Shown here in pieces: positions 31,583 to 40,130 of a DNA stretch of 64,000 nt. Under the pieces are notes generated by a model. The model saw only the letters and a list, made by a program, of their open reading frames with translations. It had not been told where the DNA came from and made no database searches. The stretch is from an uncultured bacterium (GTDB lineage: Bacteria > Armatimonadota > UBA5829): assembly GCA_938074205.1 (NCBI GenBank), contig CALJES010000004.1, positions 124,001-188,000 of the forward strand, read 5' to 3'. Made by a program: the position numbers and the translations under genes. Within the stretch, counting starts at the first letter, position 1, and the number at the start of each line of letters is the position of its first letter.

Positions 31583-32854
31583 TTAGGCAGCGTACAACCT
31601 GAAGGCGCAGCTTATCACTGCCGCATTAGCCGCTATCAGCACAATGCAGCCGGCAAGCAATCCGTATAACTTCGCTTTCTTGCTCCGCAGAATTCCGTCA
31701 AGCCCTATTACCCAAACGACTCCTGCAACTGTTGCAGTCGAGAGGAACAGCCTGCCTTGCAGGTTAGCCATTTGGTCGACGGTGAGTATGTACTGCAGCC
31801 ATAGGATGTACATAACCACAGGTGCCAACAGGAGAAATACTAAAGATGGCAGGTCGAACGAATTGCCGCGCCGGAAACGCAATACAGCTCCTGCGAGGAC
31901 AGCGATATTTGCCAAGGCGATTGGGTATACAACTTGTCTCAAGCTGCCAACAAAGGGCCACACGAGCCAGAACGGCATCCAGAAGTAGCCATATAGGGCC
32001 ATCGTTAGCCTGTATAGCAATTCGGCACCGAGCGCAGGGGCAGCTGCTAAAGCTAAAATTCCGCCAGGAATAACGGGGTTGTAGAGAGAATGCGGTGTCG
32101 GAGTTCCGTATGTTGCGATGTTGCGCGCAAACCACCAGCCGCTTACCAATAACACTATACCAAGGCTTGCAGCCGTTCTTAAAATGACTTTACTTGTGCC
32201 CAAACTACCGCGCACTATTGCTGCAGCGGCCGCAACAAGTAACAGAAAGACAAGCACAAAAGACTGCGCCTTCGTAAGTAACCCCAAACCTATCAATAAT
32301 CCAGTCACGAGCGAATCCCGCATCGACATCACGCCAGTCTTGAAATAGCGCAGCAAAGGGATCATAGCCCACGTGAAGAGAAGTGTTATGAGGTTTTCGT
32401 TGTTAATTACACCGGCCATGTAACTTGCTGTCGGGATGCCTGCTACGAATCCCGCGCAAGCGAGCGCGTAGGCTTCCTTTTTGAAATACTCCCTGGCAAG
32501 CAAATACGCAGCCCAGATTCCTGCAGCACCGATGGGTATGTTTGCCAATCGCAAAATCCGCCACAGTGTGTCATCCTCAACCCCCACAAGCCGTGCTATG
32601 GCAAACGGGATTGCCATAAGCAGGTAATACAGGGGAGGCTGGTGACCTTCGTGGGTGGCTTTCGAGTGCTCGTTTGGCGTTTCTTTGTGTGCTATAGTGG
32701 GCAACGCGAGTTCTGTTGCAATCGAGCGGATGTATATGAAGTGGGCAGGTTCGTCAGGACCATACTTGAGCTTCGTTGCGAATGAGTAACAAAGCGCCAA
32801 CGCGCAGTACACCGCGATTATACCGGCGAGGATCTTGTTGGCGGGCGTTTTCAC
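31583..32854 (-). CDS. Multi-pass membrane glycosyltransferase (ArnT/PMT-like, GT-C fold)
   Basis: 423 residues with about ten hydrophobic helices. The first periplasmic loop has KYGPDEPAHFIYIRS, the acidic motif typical of polyprenol-phosphate-sugar-dependent GT-C enzymes, followed by THEGHQPPLYYLLMA. Such enzymes move a sugar from a lipid carrier to lipid or protein at the outer face of the inner membrane. DUF2142-type proteins are an alternative. Monocistronic on the minus strand, convergent with the HD-GYP gene. Confidence 0.75.
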   Translation of the reverse strand: MKTPANKILAGIIAVYCALALCYSFATKLKYGPDEPAHFIYIRSIATELALPTIAHKETPNEHSKATHEGHQPPLYYLLMAIPFAIARLVGVEDDTLWRILRLANIPIGAAGIWAAYLLAREYFKKEAYALACAGFVAGIPTASYMAGVINNENLITLLFTWAMIPLLRYFKTGVMSMRDSLVTGLLIGLGLLTKAQSFVLVFLLLVAAAAAIVRGSLGTSKVILRTAASLGIVLLVSGWWFARNIATYGTPTPHSLYNPVIPGGILALAAAPALGAELLYRLTMALYGYFWMPFWLVWPFVGSLRQVVYPIALANIAVLAGAVLRFRRGNSFDLPSLVFLLLAPVVMYILWLQYILTVDQMANLQGRLFLSTATVAGVVWVIGLDGILRSKKAKLYGLLAGCIVLIAANAAVISCAFRLYAA

Positions 32855-32870
32855 ACCGCGGAGTATAGCA

Positions 32871-32907
32871 CATGACGCGGGGAAAAGCTATCTCTCCCCG
32901 CGTCATG
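32871..32907 (-). terminator. Strong hairpin terminator downstream of the pseudopilin remnant
   Basis: A perfect 12-bp stem, CATGACGCGGGG (32871-32882) with CCCCGCGTCATG (32896-32907). On the minus strand it follows the truncated pseudopilin; the downstream sequence lacks a good T-run, so its strength is uncertain. It also lies 17 bp upstream of the membrane glycosyltransferase start. Confidence 0.5.
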
Positions 32908-32953
32908 TTATATCAAGAGATCGGCTGGCCTGCGAATACTCAGCAGCCTAACC

Positions 32954-33283
32954 CTAATAACGAACACCCCGATGGGATCTGTCTATGTTTGCATCCGTGT
33001 AGCCTACTGGTGCCCAGCCGCAGCCTGTAATAGCGTGCTTGGCGTGACCGTCGAGATAGATATAGATCGTGCCGTCTTTATGCGGATATAACGGCGGCTC
33101 CATGATGCCGCTTCCCGCGCGAGTTTCGGTTCTGCAAGCCACGTCCGGACCCAAGGCATAGTCGAATGCGAAAATCTTCTTCGAAGGCGGCTTGTAGCGG
33201 CGCCACACCTTCATATCCAGAGCTTGCACTTCCGCGATAGTGCGGCCAATGCCGCTAATACTAACATCCGCATGATTGCACAT
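32954..33283 (-). pseudogene. C-terminal remnant of an H-X9-DG pseudopilin
   Basis: 109 residues. The segment YPHKDGTIYIYLDGHAKHAI fits the H-X9-DG motif found at the C-terminus of pseudopilins such as the one at 6080-6835, but the prepilin signal and long helix are missing. The frame opens directly after an in-frame TAG, 3 bp past the peroxiredoxin stop, with no ribosome site. Most simply a 5'-truncated gene; translation as a small protein coupled to the peroxiredoxin gene cannot be excluded. Confidence 0.6.
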
Positions 33284-33286
33284 ATG

Positions 33287-34012
33287 CTACTTTAAAGGCG
33301 GGGACTGCTCTTTCGGCAGCTTCTTGAAGCACATGAACCAGTCCAGGCAATAGTAATCGTCGCCTGCCTGCTCCACTCGCTCTTTGGCGGCACCGCAGGA
33401 TCCTGGCGGCGGAATAATTACGTCATCCCCTGGCTGCCAGTCGGCAGGAGTCGCGCAGTTGTGGGCGTCAGATGTCTGCATAGCCTTCAGCAGACGCAGG
33501 ATTTCGTCGAAGTTTCTACCATTCGACAGAGGATAGTATATAATCGCCCTGATCTTGGAGTGCGGATCGATGAAGAACACAGCCCTTACGGCTTTGGTAT
33601 CGTCCGCGGATGGCTGAATCATGCCGTACTTGCGGGCAACTTCCATCTTGATGTCGCTGATCACGGGGTAGGTGATCTCGACATTTTCCATATCCTTGTA
33701 TTTGATCTTTTCCTTGATCGTCCTCAGCCAGGCGATGTGGCTGTAGGTGCTGTCTATGGAAAGGCCGATGAGCTCGCAGTTGAGCTTCTTGAGCTCCGGC
33801 TCGATCTTGGCAAATGTCATAAACTCGGTGGTACACACAGGTGTGAAGTCCGCTGGGTGGCTGAATAGGATAACCCACTTGCCCTTGTAATCGTCCGGAA
33901 ACTTGATTCTGCCTTGTGTTGTCTCAGCTTCGAATTCCGGCGCATCCTCGCCGATCAACGGCACGCGCGATGTTTCCGGGGCACATTCGTACACTTCCTC
34001 GTATACTTCCAT
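33287..34012 (-). CDS. Peroxiredoxin, archaeal-type (Prx6/AhpC family)
   Basis: 241 residues from ATG 34012 with a near-perfect AAAGGAGG ribosome site. Peroxidatic Cys60 lies in HPADFTPVCTTEF. A long C-terminal arm carries extra cysteines (about 222 and 228, YYCLDWFMCFKK), as in Aeropyrum-type thioredoxin peroxidases, as well as GSCGA near residue 207. Reduces hydrogen peroxide and alkyl hydroperoxides in the cytoplasm. The truncated pseudopilin follows at once. Confidence 0.93.
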   Translation of the reverse strand: MEVYEEVYECAPETSRVPLIGEDAPEFEAETTQGRIKFPDDYKGKWVILFSHPADFTPVCTTEFMTFAKIEPELKKLNCELIGLSIDSTYSHIAWLRTIKEKIKYKDMENVEITYPVISDIKMEVARKYGMIQPSADDTKAVRAVFFIDPHSKIRAIIYYPLSNGRNFDEILRLLKAMQTSDAHNCATPADWQPGDDVIIPPPGSCGAAKERVEQAGDDYYCLDWFMCFKKLPKEQSPPLK

Positions 34013-34214
34013 AGTCTTTTTCCTCCTTTGATGTTTTTGTTCAGCTTCCCATCCTTTTGTCCGCCGCAAACTGGCACTACGGATTGGGGGATGCTGGTTC
34101 ATTTTGAATTACCCATTAACCATAACCTGTAAACTCCGGCGCGGTTGCTGGGGTTGTTTTGAGTAGGCCTCTGATCACATCAAACTGGTACGCCATTGTA
34201 GTGTTTAGACCCTA

Positions 34215-34242
34215 TTGATTGGCTCTGGTCTGACAATAATGT
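34215..34242 (+). promoter_or_regulatory. Candidate promoter of the type IV pilus operon
   Basis: TTGATT (34215-34220), 16 bp, TAATGT (34237-34242), 51 bp before the pilM start. Moderate match only. Confidence 0.4.
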
Positions 34243-34292
34243 TAGTGGATATGGACTCTTGAGAGGACTTCTCATCGGGGGGACTTTGGCAC

Positions 34293-35414
34293 GTGTTGGG
34301 TCTTTTTTTTGCTAAGGAGTCGGTTGTCGGAGTCGATATAGGTTCATCAACTCTGAAGGTTGTCGAGGCGGTCTCCACCAACACCGGATGGGAACTGCTG
34401 GCGGCTGCCGTCGACCGGTGTCCGCCGGACGCAATCAAAGACGGGGTCGTGCGCGACGTCCAGGAGGTAGGCGCAGCGATCCGCAGAATGTTGCGCGAGG
34501 CCGGAATAAAGGCCACCGGCGCTGTGTGTGGTATTTCTGGGTCGCAGGTCATAGTGCGCCAAGTGCAGTTCCCGAAGATGTCAGAAGCCCTACTGCGAAA
34601 GTCGATCAAATACGAAGCGGGCAAGTTCATATCCAGCTCAATTGAAGACAGTGTTGTGGAGTTTGAAATCATCGGCGACGCTGAGGAGCCGGGGCAAATG
34701 AACGTGTGGTTGGTTGCCGCGCCCAGGGAGATGGTGGATAGCAGAGTTGCAGTCCTGGAAGCGGCAGGGCTTGAACCCCTTGCCGTGGATGTTGAGGCGT
34801 TCGCTCTAATACGTTCTATCGTAGAGTTGAGCTCCACCGATAGATTCCTGAATGAGACCGTCGCTCTTGTAGACATGGGTGCCAGCCATACGGATGTGAA
34901 CATCGTCAGCCGCGGAGAGTTTGCCCTCACTCGAAATATCCCAATTGCCGGGGACAGCTTCACGAACGCAATAAAGAACCTTACGGGATGCTCTTTTGAG
35001 GAAGCCGAACAGGCTAAGCTAGAAATGGCGCGGGCGTGCCCGTGGGATGATCAGGATGTGGCGCAGCGCGAAAACCGCAACTGGCGAGCCGTTCAGCCCT
35101 TGATCGACGAGCTCATTCGCGAGATTAAGCGTTCCATCAATTTTTATCACTCCCAGTTTCCCGAAGGCGACACAGGCTCTTTCGTTAATCGCGTCCTGCT
35201 CACTGGCGGCAGTTCGCAGATGGTCGGTATAGACAAGTATGTGGCGGACAAGCTTGGCACTCAAACTGAGATGGCCCGACTTTTTTCTGATACTGCCGTC
35301 TCCGCCAAGGACTTGTCGGCGGAATTAAAGGCGCAACACGAATCTGTGTTAGCTGTAGGTACCGGACTCGCGTTGAAAGAGCTTATTGCTGATTCAAAGC
35401 AGAAGGCGGCTTAG
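34293..35414 (+). CDS. pilM: Type IV pilus assembly ATPase-like protein PilM
   Basis: 373 residues; GTG start with GGGGGG 10 bp upstream. Actin-like fold (PF11104): phosphate-1 motif VVGVDIGSSTLKVVE, VALVDMGASHTDVNI and the adenosine motif RVLLTGGSSQMVGID. PilM forms a cytoplasmic ring bound to the PilN N-terminus. First gene of a pilMNOPQ-pilB-pilT-pilC-sigma operon. Confidence 0.95.
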   Translation: MLGLFFAKESVVGVDIGSSTLKVVEAVSTNTGWELLAAAVDRCPPDAIKDGVVRDVQEVGAAIRRMLREAGIKATGAVCGISGSQVIVRQVQFPKMSEALLRKSIKYEAGKFISSSIEDSVVEFEIIGDAEEPGQMNVWLVAAPREMVDSRVAVLEAAGLEPLAVDVEAFALIRSIVELSSTDRFLNETVALVDMGASHTDVNIVSRGEFALTRNIPIAGDSFTNAIKNLTGCSFEEAEQAKLEMARACPWDDQDVAQRENRNWRAVQPLIDELIREIKRSINFYHSQFPEGDTGSFVNRVLLTGGSSQMVGIDKYVADKLGTQTEMARLFSDTAVSAKDLSAELKAQHESVLAVGTGLALKELIADSKQKAA

Positions 35415-35500
35415 CGGCATAGTCGTGCTGACGACACGCTCAACCGGTTGGGAAAGCGCTTGGGTGAATTAAGCAGTGTCTGTAGGAAAGGAGTGCTCCG

Positions 35501-36106
35501 ATGCCTTCCATTAATATGATTGCCCCGCGCAGAGCCGAGAAGCAAAAGCTTGAGCGCGATATGCGCAGGGTCGTGGCGGTGATACTGGTTGAATTTATAT
35601 GTGCTATCGCGCTTGGAGGTTGGCTGACTGCGCGTCTGGTGGCGACAAGGGGGCGGATTGCCGATTTGGATGTCCAGCTTGCCAGGATGAGACCCACAGT
35701 GAAACAGATCGAAGACTACGAACGTGCCACAAGACGGCTCCAGCCCAAGATCGATCTGCTAAACGAGGCCAAACAGCGAACTATGCGCTGGCACAGAATA
35801 CTCGACGCACTGACATTAAGCCTTCCGAAGCCCAGCTATCTGACGCGAATCGCAACAAACCAATCAGCCGGGCGCCAAGAGTCTTCACCCACTGTGGCCC
35901 TTACAGGCATTACCATATCGCAAGCCATCATCGGTGAAACGATGCTCCGGCTTTCGTCGGTGCCCGACTTGGCTCAAGTGGATCTGAACTACAGCCAGCC
36001 GACCTCCGTCAATGGTGCACCTGCAATCGAGTTCGAGCTTGGTGCGAAGATGAAAGACGACAAAGATCGGAAAGGAGCGCAAGCTAATGGCCGCGTTCAA
36101 TCTTAA
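35501..36106 (+). CDS. pilN: Type IV pilus inner-membrane protein PilN
   Basis: 201 residues; AAAGGAG precedes the ATG. The cytoplasmic N-terminus PSINMIAPRRAEKQK corresponds to the PilM-binding INLLP-type motif, followed by one membrane helix (VVAVILVEFICAIALGGWL), a coiled coil and a ferredoxin-like periplasmic domain. Partner of PilO. The pilO start overlaps its end by 20 bp. Confidence 0.92.
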   Translation: MPSINMIAPRRAEKQKLERDMRRVVAVILVEFICAIALGGWLTARLVATRGRIADLDVQLARMRPTVKQIEDYERATRRLQPKIDLLNEAKQRTMRWHRILDALTLSLPKPSYLTRIATNQSAGRQESSPTVALTGITISQAIIGETMLRLSSVPDLAQVDLNYSQPTSVNGAPAIEFELGAKMKDDKDRKGAQANGRVQS

Positions 36107-36854
36107 AGCCAGCGCAAGGGCGGTGACAGTGCTCATCGTTATAGCTGTGCTGGTTTTTTTTGCGACGGTGCTCATGTATTTGGGGATGGCTGGCAAGCTC
36201 AAAAGCGCGGTTTCCGAGATGCAAGCCAAGACGAAGCAGGTAGCCGAAAGCCGCAGTGTGGTTGAGAAACTGGAGGCCACCAAACTTGCATACCTCGATG
36301 CCCGCAGCCAAGTGCGCTACCTAGAGACCTCTGTTTCTACCCAGGAGTTCATACCCACGCTGCTCAAGCAGATTGAACACCTTGGCAAATCCGTCAACCT
36401 AAAAGTGTTAGGCGTTCGCCCGTCGCTTGAGGTTCAAAAGAGAGTTGCCAAGAGAAGCATCTCCAGCAGCAAGGAGGCGTCCGAGGGCAATTTGGAAGAA
36501 GCCTCAAAAACCGCAAACGGCAACGAACAAGGTTCGGCTCGCAAATCGCAACCTTACGACGAGCTGCAGATCAGCTTACAGGTAGAGGGCTACTACATGG
36601 ACCTTCTAGACTTCCTGTATCGGTTGACAAGTTTTCCGAAAATAGTGGCGGTGGACGCCGTTGAGATAACGCCGCTTGTCAATCGATTTCAGGCTGCAGG
36701 TTCGCCTAGGCTAAATATGAAGCTGACACTAACGGCTTTCATACTGAAAGACGAAAATAAGTCTGAAAGCAGCGAATCACGCACCGGCTCTAGCACTAGA
36801 TTCGAAACTCCTGAAAAAGCTTCGCTCAGGCAGGCAACGGGGGTGGCTGGATAA
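36087..36854 (+). CDS. pilO: Type IV pilus inner-membrane protein PilO
   Basis: 255 residues. One helix (AVTVLIVIAVLVFFATVLMYLG), a coiled coil (about residues 37-85), then a periplasmic domain with DELQISLQVEGYYMDLLDFLYRLTSFPKIVAVDAV, characteristic of PilO. A low-complexity Ser/Glu linker (residues about 128-155) is inserted. Aligns the inner-membrane complex with the secretin. Last base overlaps pilP. Confidence 0.9.
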   Translation: MAAFNLKASARAVTVLIVIAVLVFFATVLMYLGMAGKLKSAVSEMQAKTKQVAESRSVVEKLEATKLAYLDARSQVRYLETSVSTQEFIPTLLKQIEHLGKSVNLKVLGVRPSLEVQKRVAKRSISSSKEASEGNLEEASKTANGNEQGSARKSQPYDELQISLQVEGYYMDLLDFLYRLTSFPKIVAVDAVEITPLVNRFQAAGSPRLNMKLTLTAFILKDENKSESSESRTGSSTRFETPEKASLRQATGVAG

Positions 36855-37495
36855 TGACGCTTGAACAAAAAAGGGCTATCGGGCTGGCTGTTTTGGGTGT
36901 TGTGGTGGTCGCTAGTGTTGCCTATATTTCGTTTTCTGTTGCATTGCCCAAAACGACAGCCGCGAAAACGGCCAACCAAACCAGCAAGGACCAAGCCCAA
37001 TCTGATAAGCCAACAGAAGATACAGCGGTTGCTTCGGCGGCAGAACTTTCCACAGAGCATCCGCCGCTTCCGCGACGGGATCCCTTCGCGTTCCAACCGC
37101 TTCCTGGTGCACAGTTAGAAACCGCTGAAGCAAGCCAGCCGCGGCGTGTGACCAAGCGCCTTAAATTGGACTTTTCAAATATGTCAAGCCGATTGCCGGC
37201 TATTAATGTTAAGCCTATAAACCCGTTCGTTGCCAATAACCAGAGTTCGCCTTCGGATACGCAGGCTCTGAATCCTGAACCGGAAGAGGAACTTGTGGTC
37301 ACGGGAGTTGTGAGGGGCGAAAGCAACGTGGCCATAGTCAGAATCGGCGCGACAGGGCGGCATGTTGTTCGCGAAGGTCAGGTAATCGACGGACGCTACA
37401 GGGTTGCATCCATAAACACCGATCACGTGGTGTTCATATATAACAACCGGCCCATAGCCATAAAAGTGGGAGGAAATAGGAATGCTGCTAGGTAG
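36854..37495 (+). CDS. pilP: PilP/GspC-like pilus alignment protein
   Basis: 213 residues. N-terminal membrane helix (IGLAVLGVVVVASVAYISFSV), a Thr/Ala/Lys-rich linker, PRRDPFAF and a C-terminal beta domain (ELVVTGVVRGESNVAIVRIGATGRHVVREGQVIDGRYRVASI) like PilP/GspC HR domains, which contact the secretin. Unlike proteobacterial PilP it has a transmembrane anchor rather than a lipobox, closer to GspC. Identified by both domain and position between pilO and pilQ. Confidence 0.82.
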   Translation: MTLEQKRAIGLAVLGVVVVASVAYISFSVALPKTTAAKTANQTSKDQAQSDKPTEDTAVASAAELSTEHPPLPRRDPFAFQPLPGAQLETAEASQPRRVTKRLKLDFSNMSSRLPAINVKPINPFVANNQSSPSDTQALNPEPEEELVVTGVVRGESNVAIVRIGATGRHVVREGQVIDGRYRVASINTDHVVFIYNNRPIAIKVGGNRNAAR

Positions 37496-39956
37496 AACTC
37501 GGGGCAAGTCCTCATTTATTATGTGGTGGGTGCTATGCACGGCTTGTGCATTAATTGTTGCGCCGACGCTCTCATGGTCAGATGCCAACGTCATAACGAG
37601 CGTTAAGGTCGTTAATACACCGGATAAAGTCGTAATCACCGTGCGAGGCGAATCACCGCTCAGGTTCACGCCTCTCATTTCTGCCGCGGGCAAATACTTA
37701 GGTTTTCAGTTTCCCTGCGCGCTTGCAGCAAAAGGCGGCGCAGTTCCCATTAGAAGCGGTGGGATCTACAGCGTAAGGTATTCGAACTTCCAGGCGCGCC
37801 CGCCCATTTCGCGCGTGGTAGTGAATACAACCAAGCATCTAAAATACTCCGCTCGGCGTTCAGATGACGGCAAGGAGATAGAAATCGAGGTTTACAAGTC
37901 CACCTCAGGCACAACATCCTTGCGCTCGGCGGCTGCGGCGGGGCCCTCGTCGGCTAGTAATGTCAATACTCAACCTGCAGTTGCGACGCAGAGGCCGGCT
38001 ACTTCGACAAGCTCAGATTCCGAGCCAATAGAGGCTCAGCCGACTGATGCCACGCAGTCGCCCGCAGATCGGCTCTGGGCTTACAAAGCTATAGCTGAGC
38101 GATCGAGAATGGCGGCACGAACCGCAAACGCAGCCGGCACAACGATTCAGGTCGCCTCTGCCAGTCTAAGCTTGCCTTCATCTTCGGAAATCGCAGCTCA
38201 GCCGCAAACAAGGGTGTTGGGAACTGTTCAATCCACCGGCGATCCAAAACCGATTGAGCCGTCGCAGCAGACGGACTCCGCGGCGCCTACAGATAGGCAA
38301 GCTCCCAAGAGGTTTGCTTTTGCGAATTCCGGCAGCTTGCGAGCCGGCGCGTCGGAGCGGAAGGTTTCTGTCAACTTCCTTGGAGCCGATATAAACGACG
38401 TTCTCAAAGCACTATCGGTGCAAAGCGGCAAGAACATCGTATCCAGCAAGGACGTCACCGGCAACGTCACGGTCAGCCTGTCGAATGTGAGCCTTGAGGA
38501 GGCCCTGGACTACGTAACCAAACTGAGCGGATATACCTACACCAAGGACGGTGACACATACCTGGTCTCTACAAAGGAATCACTTCGGTCTCTCGCGGGG
38601 GAATCGAGCCCGGATGCAAAGACCGAACTGGTTAAGCTCAGTTACGCTAAGGCAGACGACGTCGTCTCGCTGCTCAAATCGCGTTTTCCCGATATAGTGG
38701 TAAGCAAAATCGGAGTGGAGCCGGCGCCCAAGGGTGCTGCTGAACAACCCGGTGCCCAGGGTCCCATAGGACAGAAGCATAACTTGCTAGTCTTATCGGG
38801 TCCGACGGACTCCGTCACGGAAGCCAAAAAGCTCGCTGAGCAGTTCGAGCAGACGCTTAGAGTTCAAGCGATACAGTCGACGCGAGCAACCTACCGCGTT
38901 AAGTTTGCGAGCCCTTCGCAGCTTGCCCAAGCGCTTATGGCGCTAGTTCCCGGCGTCGAGGTCGTCTTTGCGCCGACCAGCGATTTCGAGCTGGTTAAGT
39001 TTAAATCGGCAAAGACATCTCCCGGACAGGCTCCGCAGGTTGAGCGCGAATTCGACACCGCCGGTGGCAAGGGCTCTGGCGATCAAGCTCGAGGAACGAT
39101 CCCCGGGGGCGGTGCGGACCCAACAGGGAAGGGCAGCGGACCGGCCGGACCTGTGACCAATGCTCGCACGATCGTCATAGTAGGCGACGAGCAGTCCGTG
39201 GCGAAGGCACTTGAAATTGCCCAGCAGTTGGACGTCAAAGCGCCGCAGATAAAGATAGACGCCAAGATAAGCAGCATAAATAAGTCCGGGGAGAAAAAGC
39301 TTGGTTTGGAATGGCAGTGGGGAGACTTGGTAGTTCTAGAAGGGTTCACGGACTACGACAAGACCACCGACATGCTCCCAGACGGAACCAACAAACAGAA
39401 CGTCCGGATCTCCCACAAGAAGATGTATCGGCAGCCTTGGGACTTTGCTGCGACGCTTGACGCGCTTGTTACCAGCGGGGACGCTCAGGTATTGGCCTCT
39501 CCGAGCATTGTTTGTCTGGAACGAAACCCCGGCGTATTCTTCGTGGGCGACGAGGTTACCTACGTGCAGAGGGTGGAGACGACACCGACCGGCCAAAACA
39601 TCCTCACGGACACAAAGCGCGTTGGCGTGCAGATGGTTGTCGCAGGCGAGATAAATGACGACGGTTACATCACGCTCTATCTGCATCCGGAGGTAAGCAC
39701 GCTCAAGCTCTCCGTCGAGCAGGGTGTTGCGCTGCCGATAGTGTCGAGCCGATTTACCGACCACGTAGTGCGCGTCAAGAGCGGCCAAACCATTGTTATA
39801 GGCGGCTTAATCCGAAGCGACGAAGTAGAGGAAATGCGCAAGGTGCCGTTCCTAGGCGATCTGCCCCTCTTTGGTCAGTTGTTTAGGCACACGCAGAAGA
39901 CTAAGGACGAGACCGAGGTAGTGATGTTCATAACGGCCACGATCCTTCAGGACTAG
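37482..39956 (+). CDS. pilQ: Type IV pilus secretin PilQ
   Basis: 824 residues. Signal peptide about 1-31; AMIN domain (VVITVRGESPLRFTPLISAAGKY, residues about 40-130); low-complexity Ala/Thr/Ser region; STN/N0 domain (KVSVNFLGADINDVLKALSVQSGKNIV); N1 domains (LVKLSYAKADDVVSLLKSRF); Gly-rich insertion near residues 525-550; secretin core from about 590, ending VRVKSGQTIVIGGLIRSDEVE and VPFLGDLPLFGQLFRHTQKT, diagnostic of secretins. Forms the outer-membrane pore for the pilus, evidence for a diderm envelope. Start overlaps pilP by 14 bp. Confidence 0.96.
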   Translation: MLLGRTRGKSSFIMWWVLCTACALIVAPTLSWSDANVITSVKVVNTPDKVVITVRGESPLRFTPLISAAGKYLGFQFPCALAAKGGAVPIRSGGIYSVRYSNFQARPPISRVVVNTTKHLKYSARRSDDGKEIEIEVYKSTSGTTSLRSAAAAGPSSASNVNTQPAVATQRPATSTSSDSEPIEAQPTDATQSPADRLWAYKAIAERSRMAARTANAAGTTIQVASASLSLPSSSEIAAQPQTRVLGTVQSTGDPKPIEPSQQTDSAAPTDRQAPKRFAFANSGSLRAGASERKVSVNFLGADINDVLKALSVQSGKNIVSSKDVTGNVTVSLSNVSLEEALDYVTKLSGYTYTKDGDTYLVSTKESLRSLAGESSPDAKTELVKLSYAKADDVVSLLKSRFPDIVVSKIGVEPAPKGAAEQPGAQGPIGQKHNLLVLSGPTDSVTEAKKLAEQFEQTLRVQAIQSTRATYRVKFASPSQLAQALMALVPGVEVVFAPTSDFELVKFKSAKTSPGQAPQVEREFDTAGGKGSGDQARGTIPGGGADPTGKGSGPAGPVTNARTIVIVGDEQSVAKALEIAQQLDVKAPQIKIDAKISSINKSGEKKLGLEWQWGDLVVLEGFTDYDKTTDMLPDGTNKQNVRISHKKMYRQPWDFAATLDALVTSGDAQVLASPSIVCLERNPGVFFVGDEVTYVQRVETTPTGQNILTDTKRVGVQMVVAGEINDDGYITLYLHPEVSTLKLSVEQGVALPIVSSRFTDHVVRVKSGQTIVIGGLIRSDEVEEMRKVPFLGDLPLFGQLFRHTQKTKDETEVVMFITATILQD

Positions 39957-40036
39957 GACGAACCGGTCTAGCTTCCTGGTTCTCCTGGGACTGAAGGGCT
40001 GCGGTCCCGAGCGAGCGTTAAAAGCTTACGCTCGGT

Positions 40037-40066
40037 GTTGCCCCGCCGCGAAAGCGGCGGGGCAAC
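40037..40066 (+). other. Long GNRA-loop hairpin between pilQ and pilB
   Basis: GTTGCCCCGCCGC and GCGGCGGGGCAAC form a perfect 13-bp stem closed by GAAA. A smaller stem CGAGCG/CGCTCG lies just upstream. No T-run follows, so a classical terminator is unlikely; RNA processing, transcript stabilisation of the pilM-Q part, or a Rho-independent-like attenuator are possibilities. The 170-bp gap is the largest inside the pilus operon. Confidence 0.55.
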
Positions 40067-40130
40067 TGGAAGGTTAGCCTGAGAAGCTCAGAGCCATGCC
40101 GAATGAACGAACCGGCCTTCGAGGGAAGTG

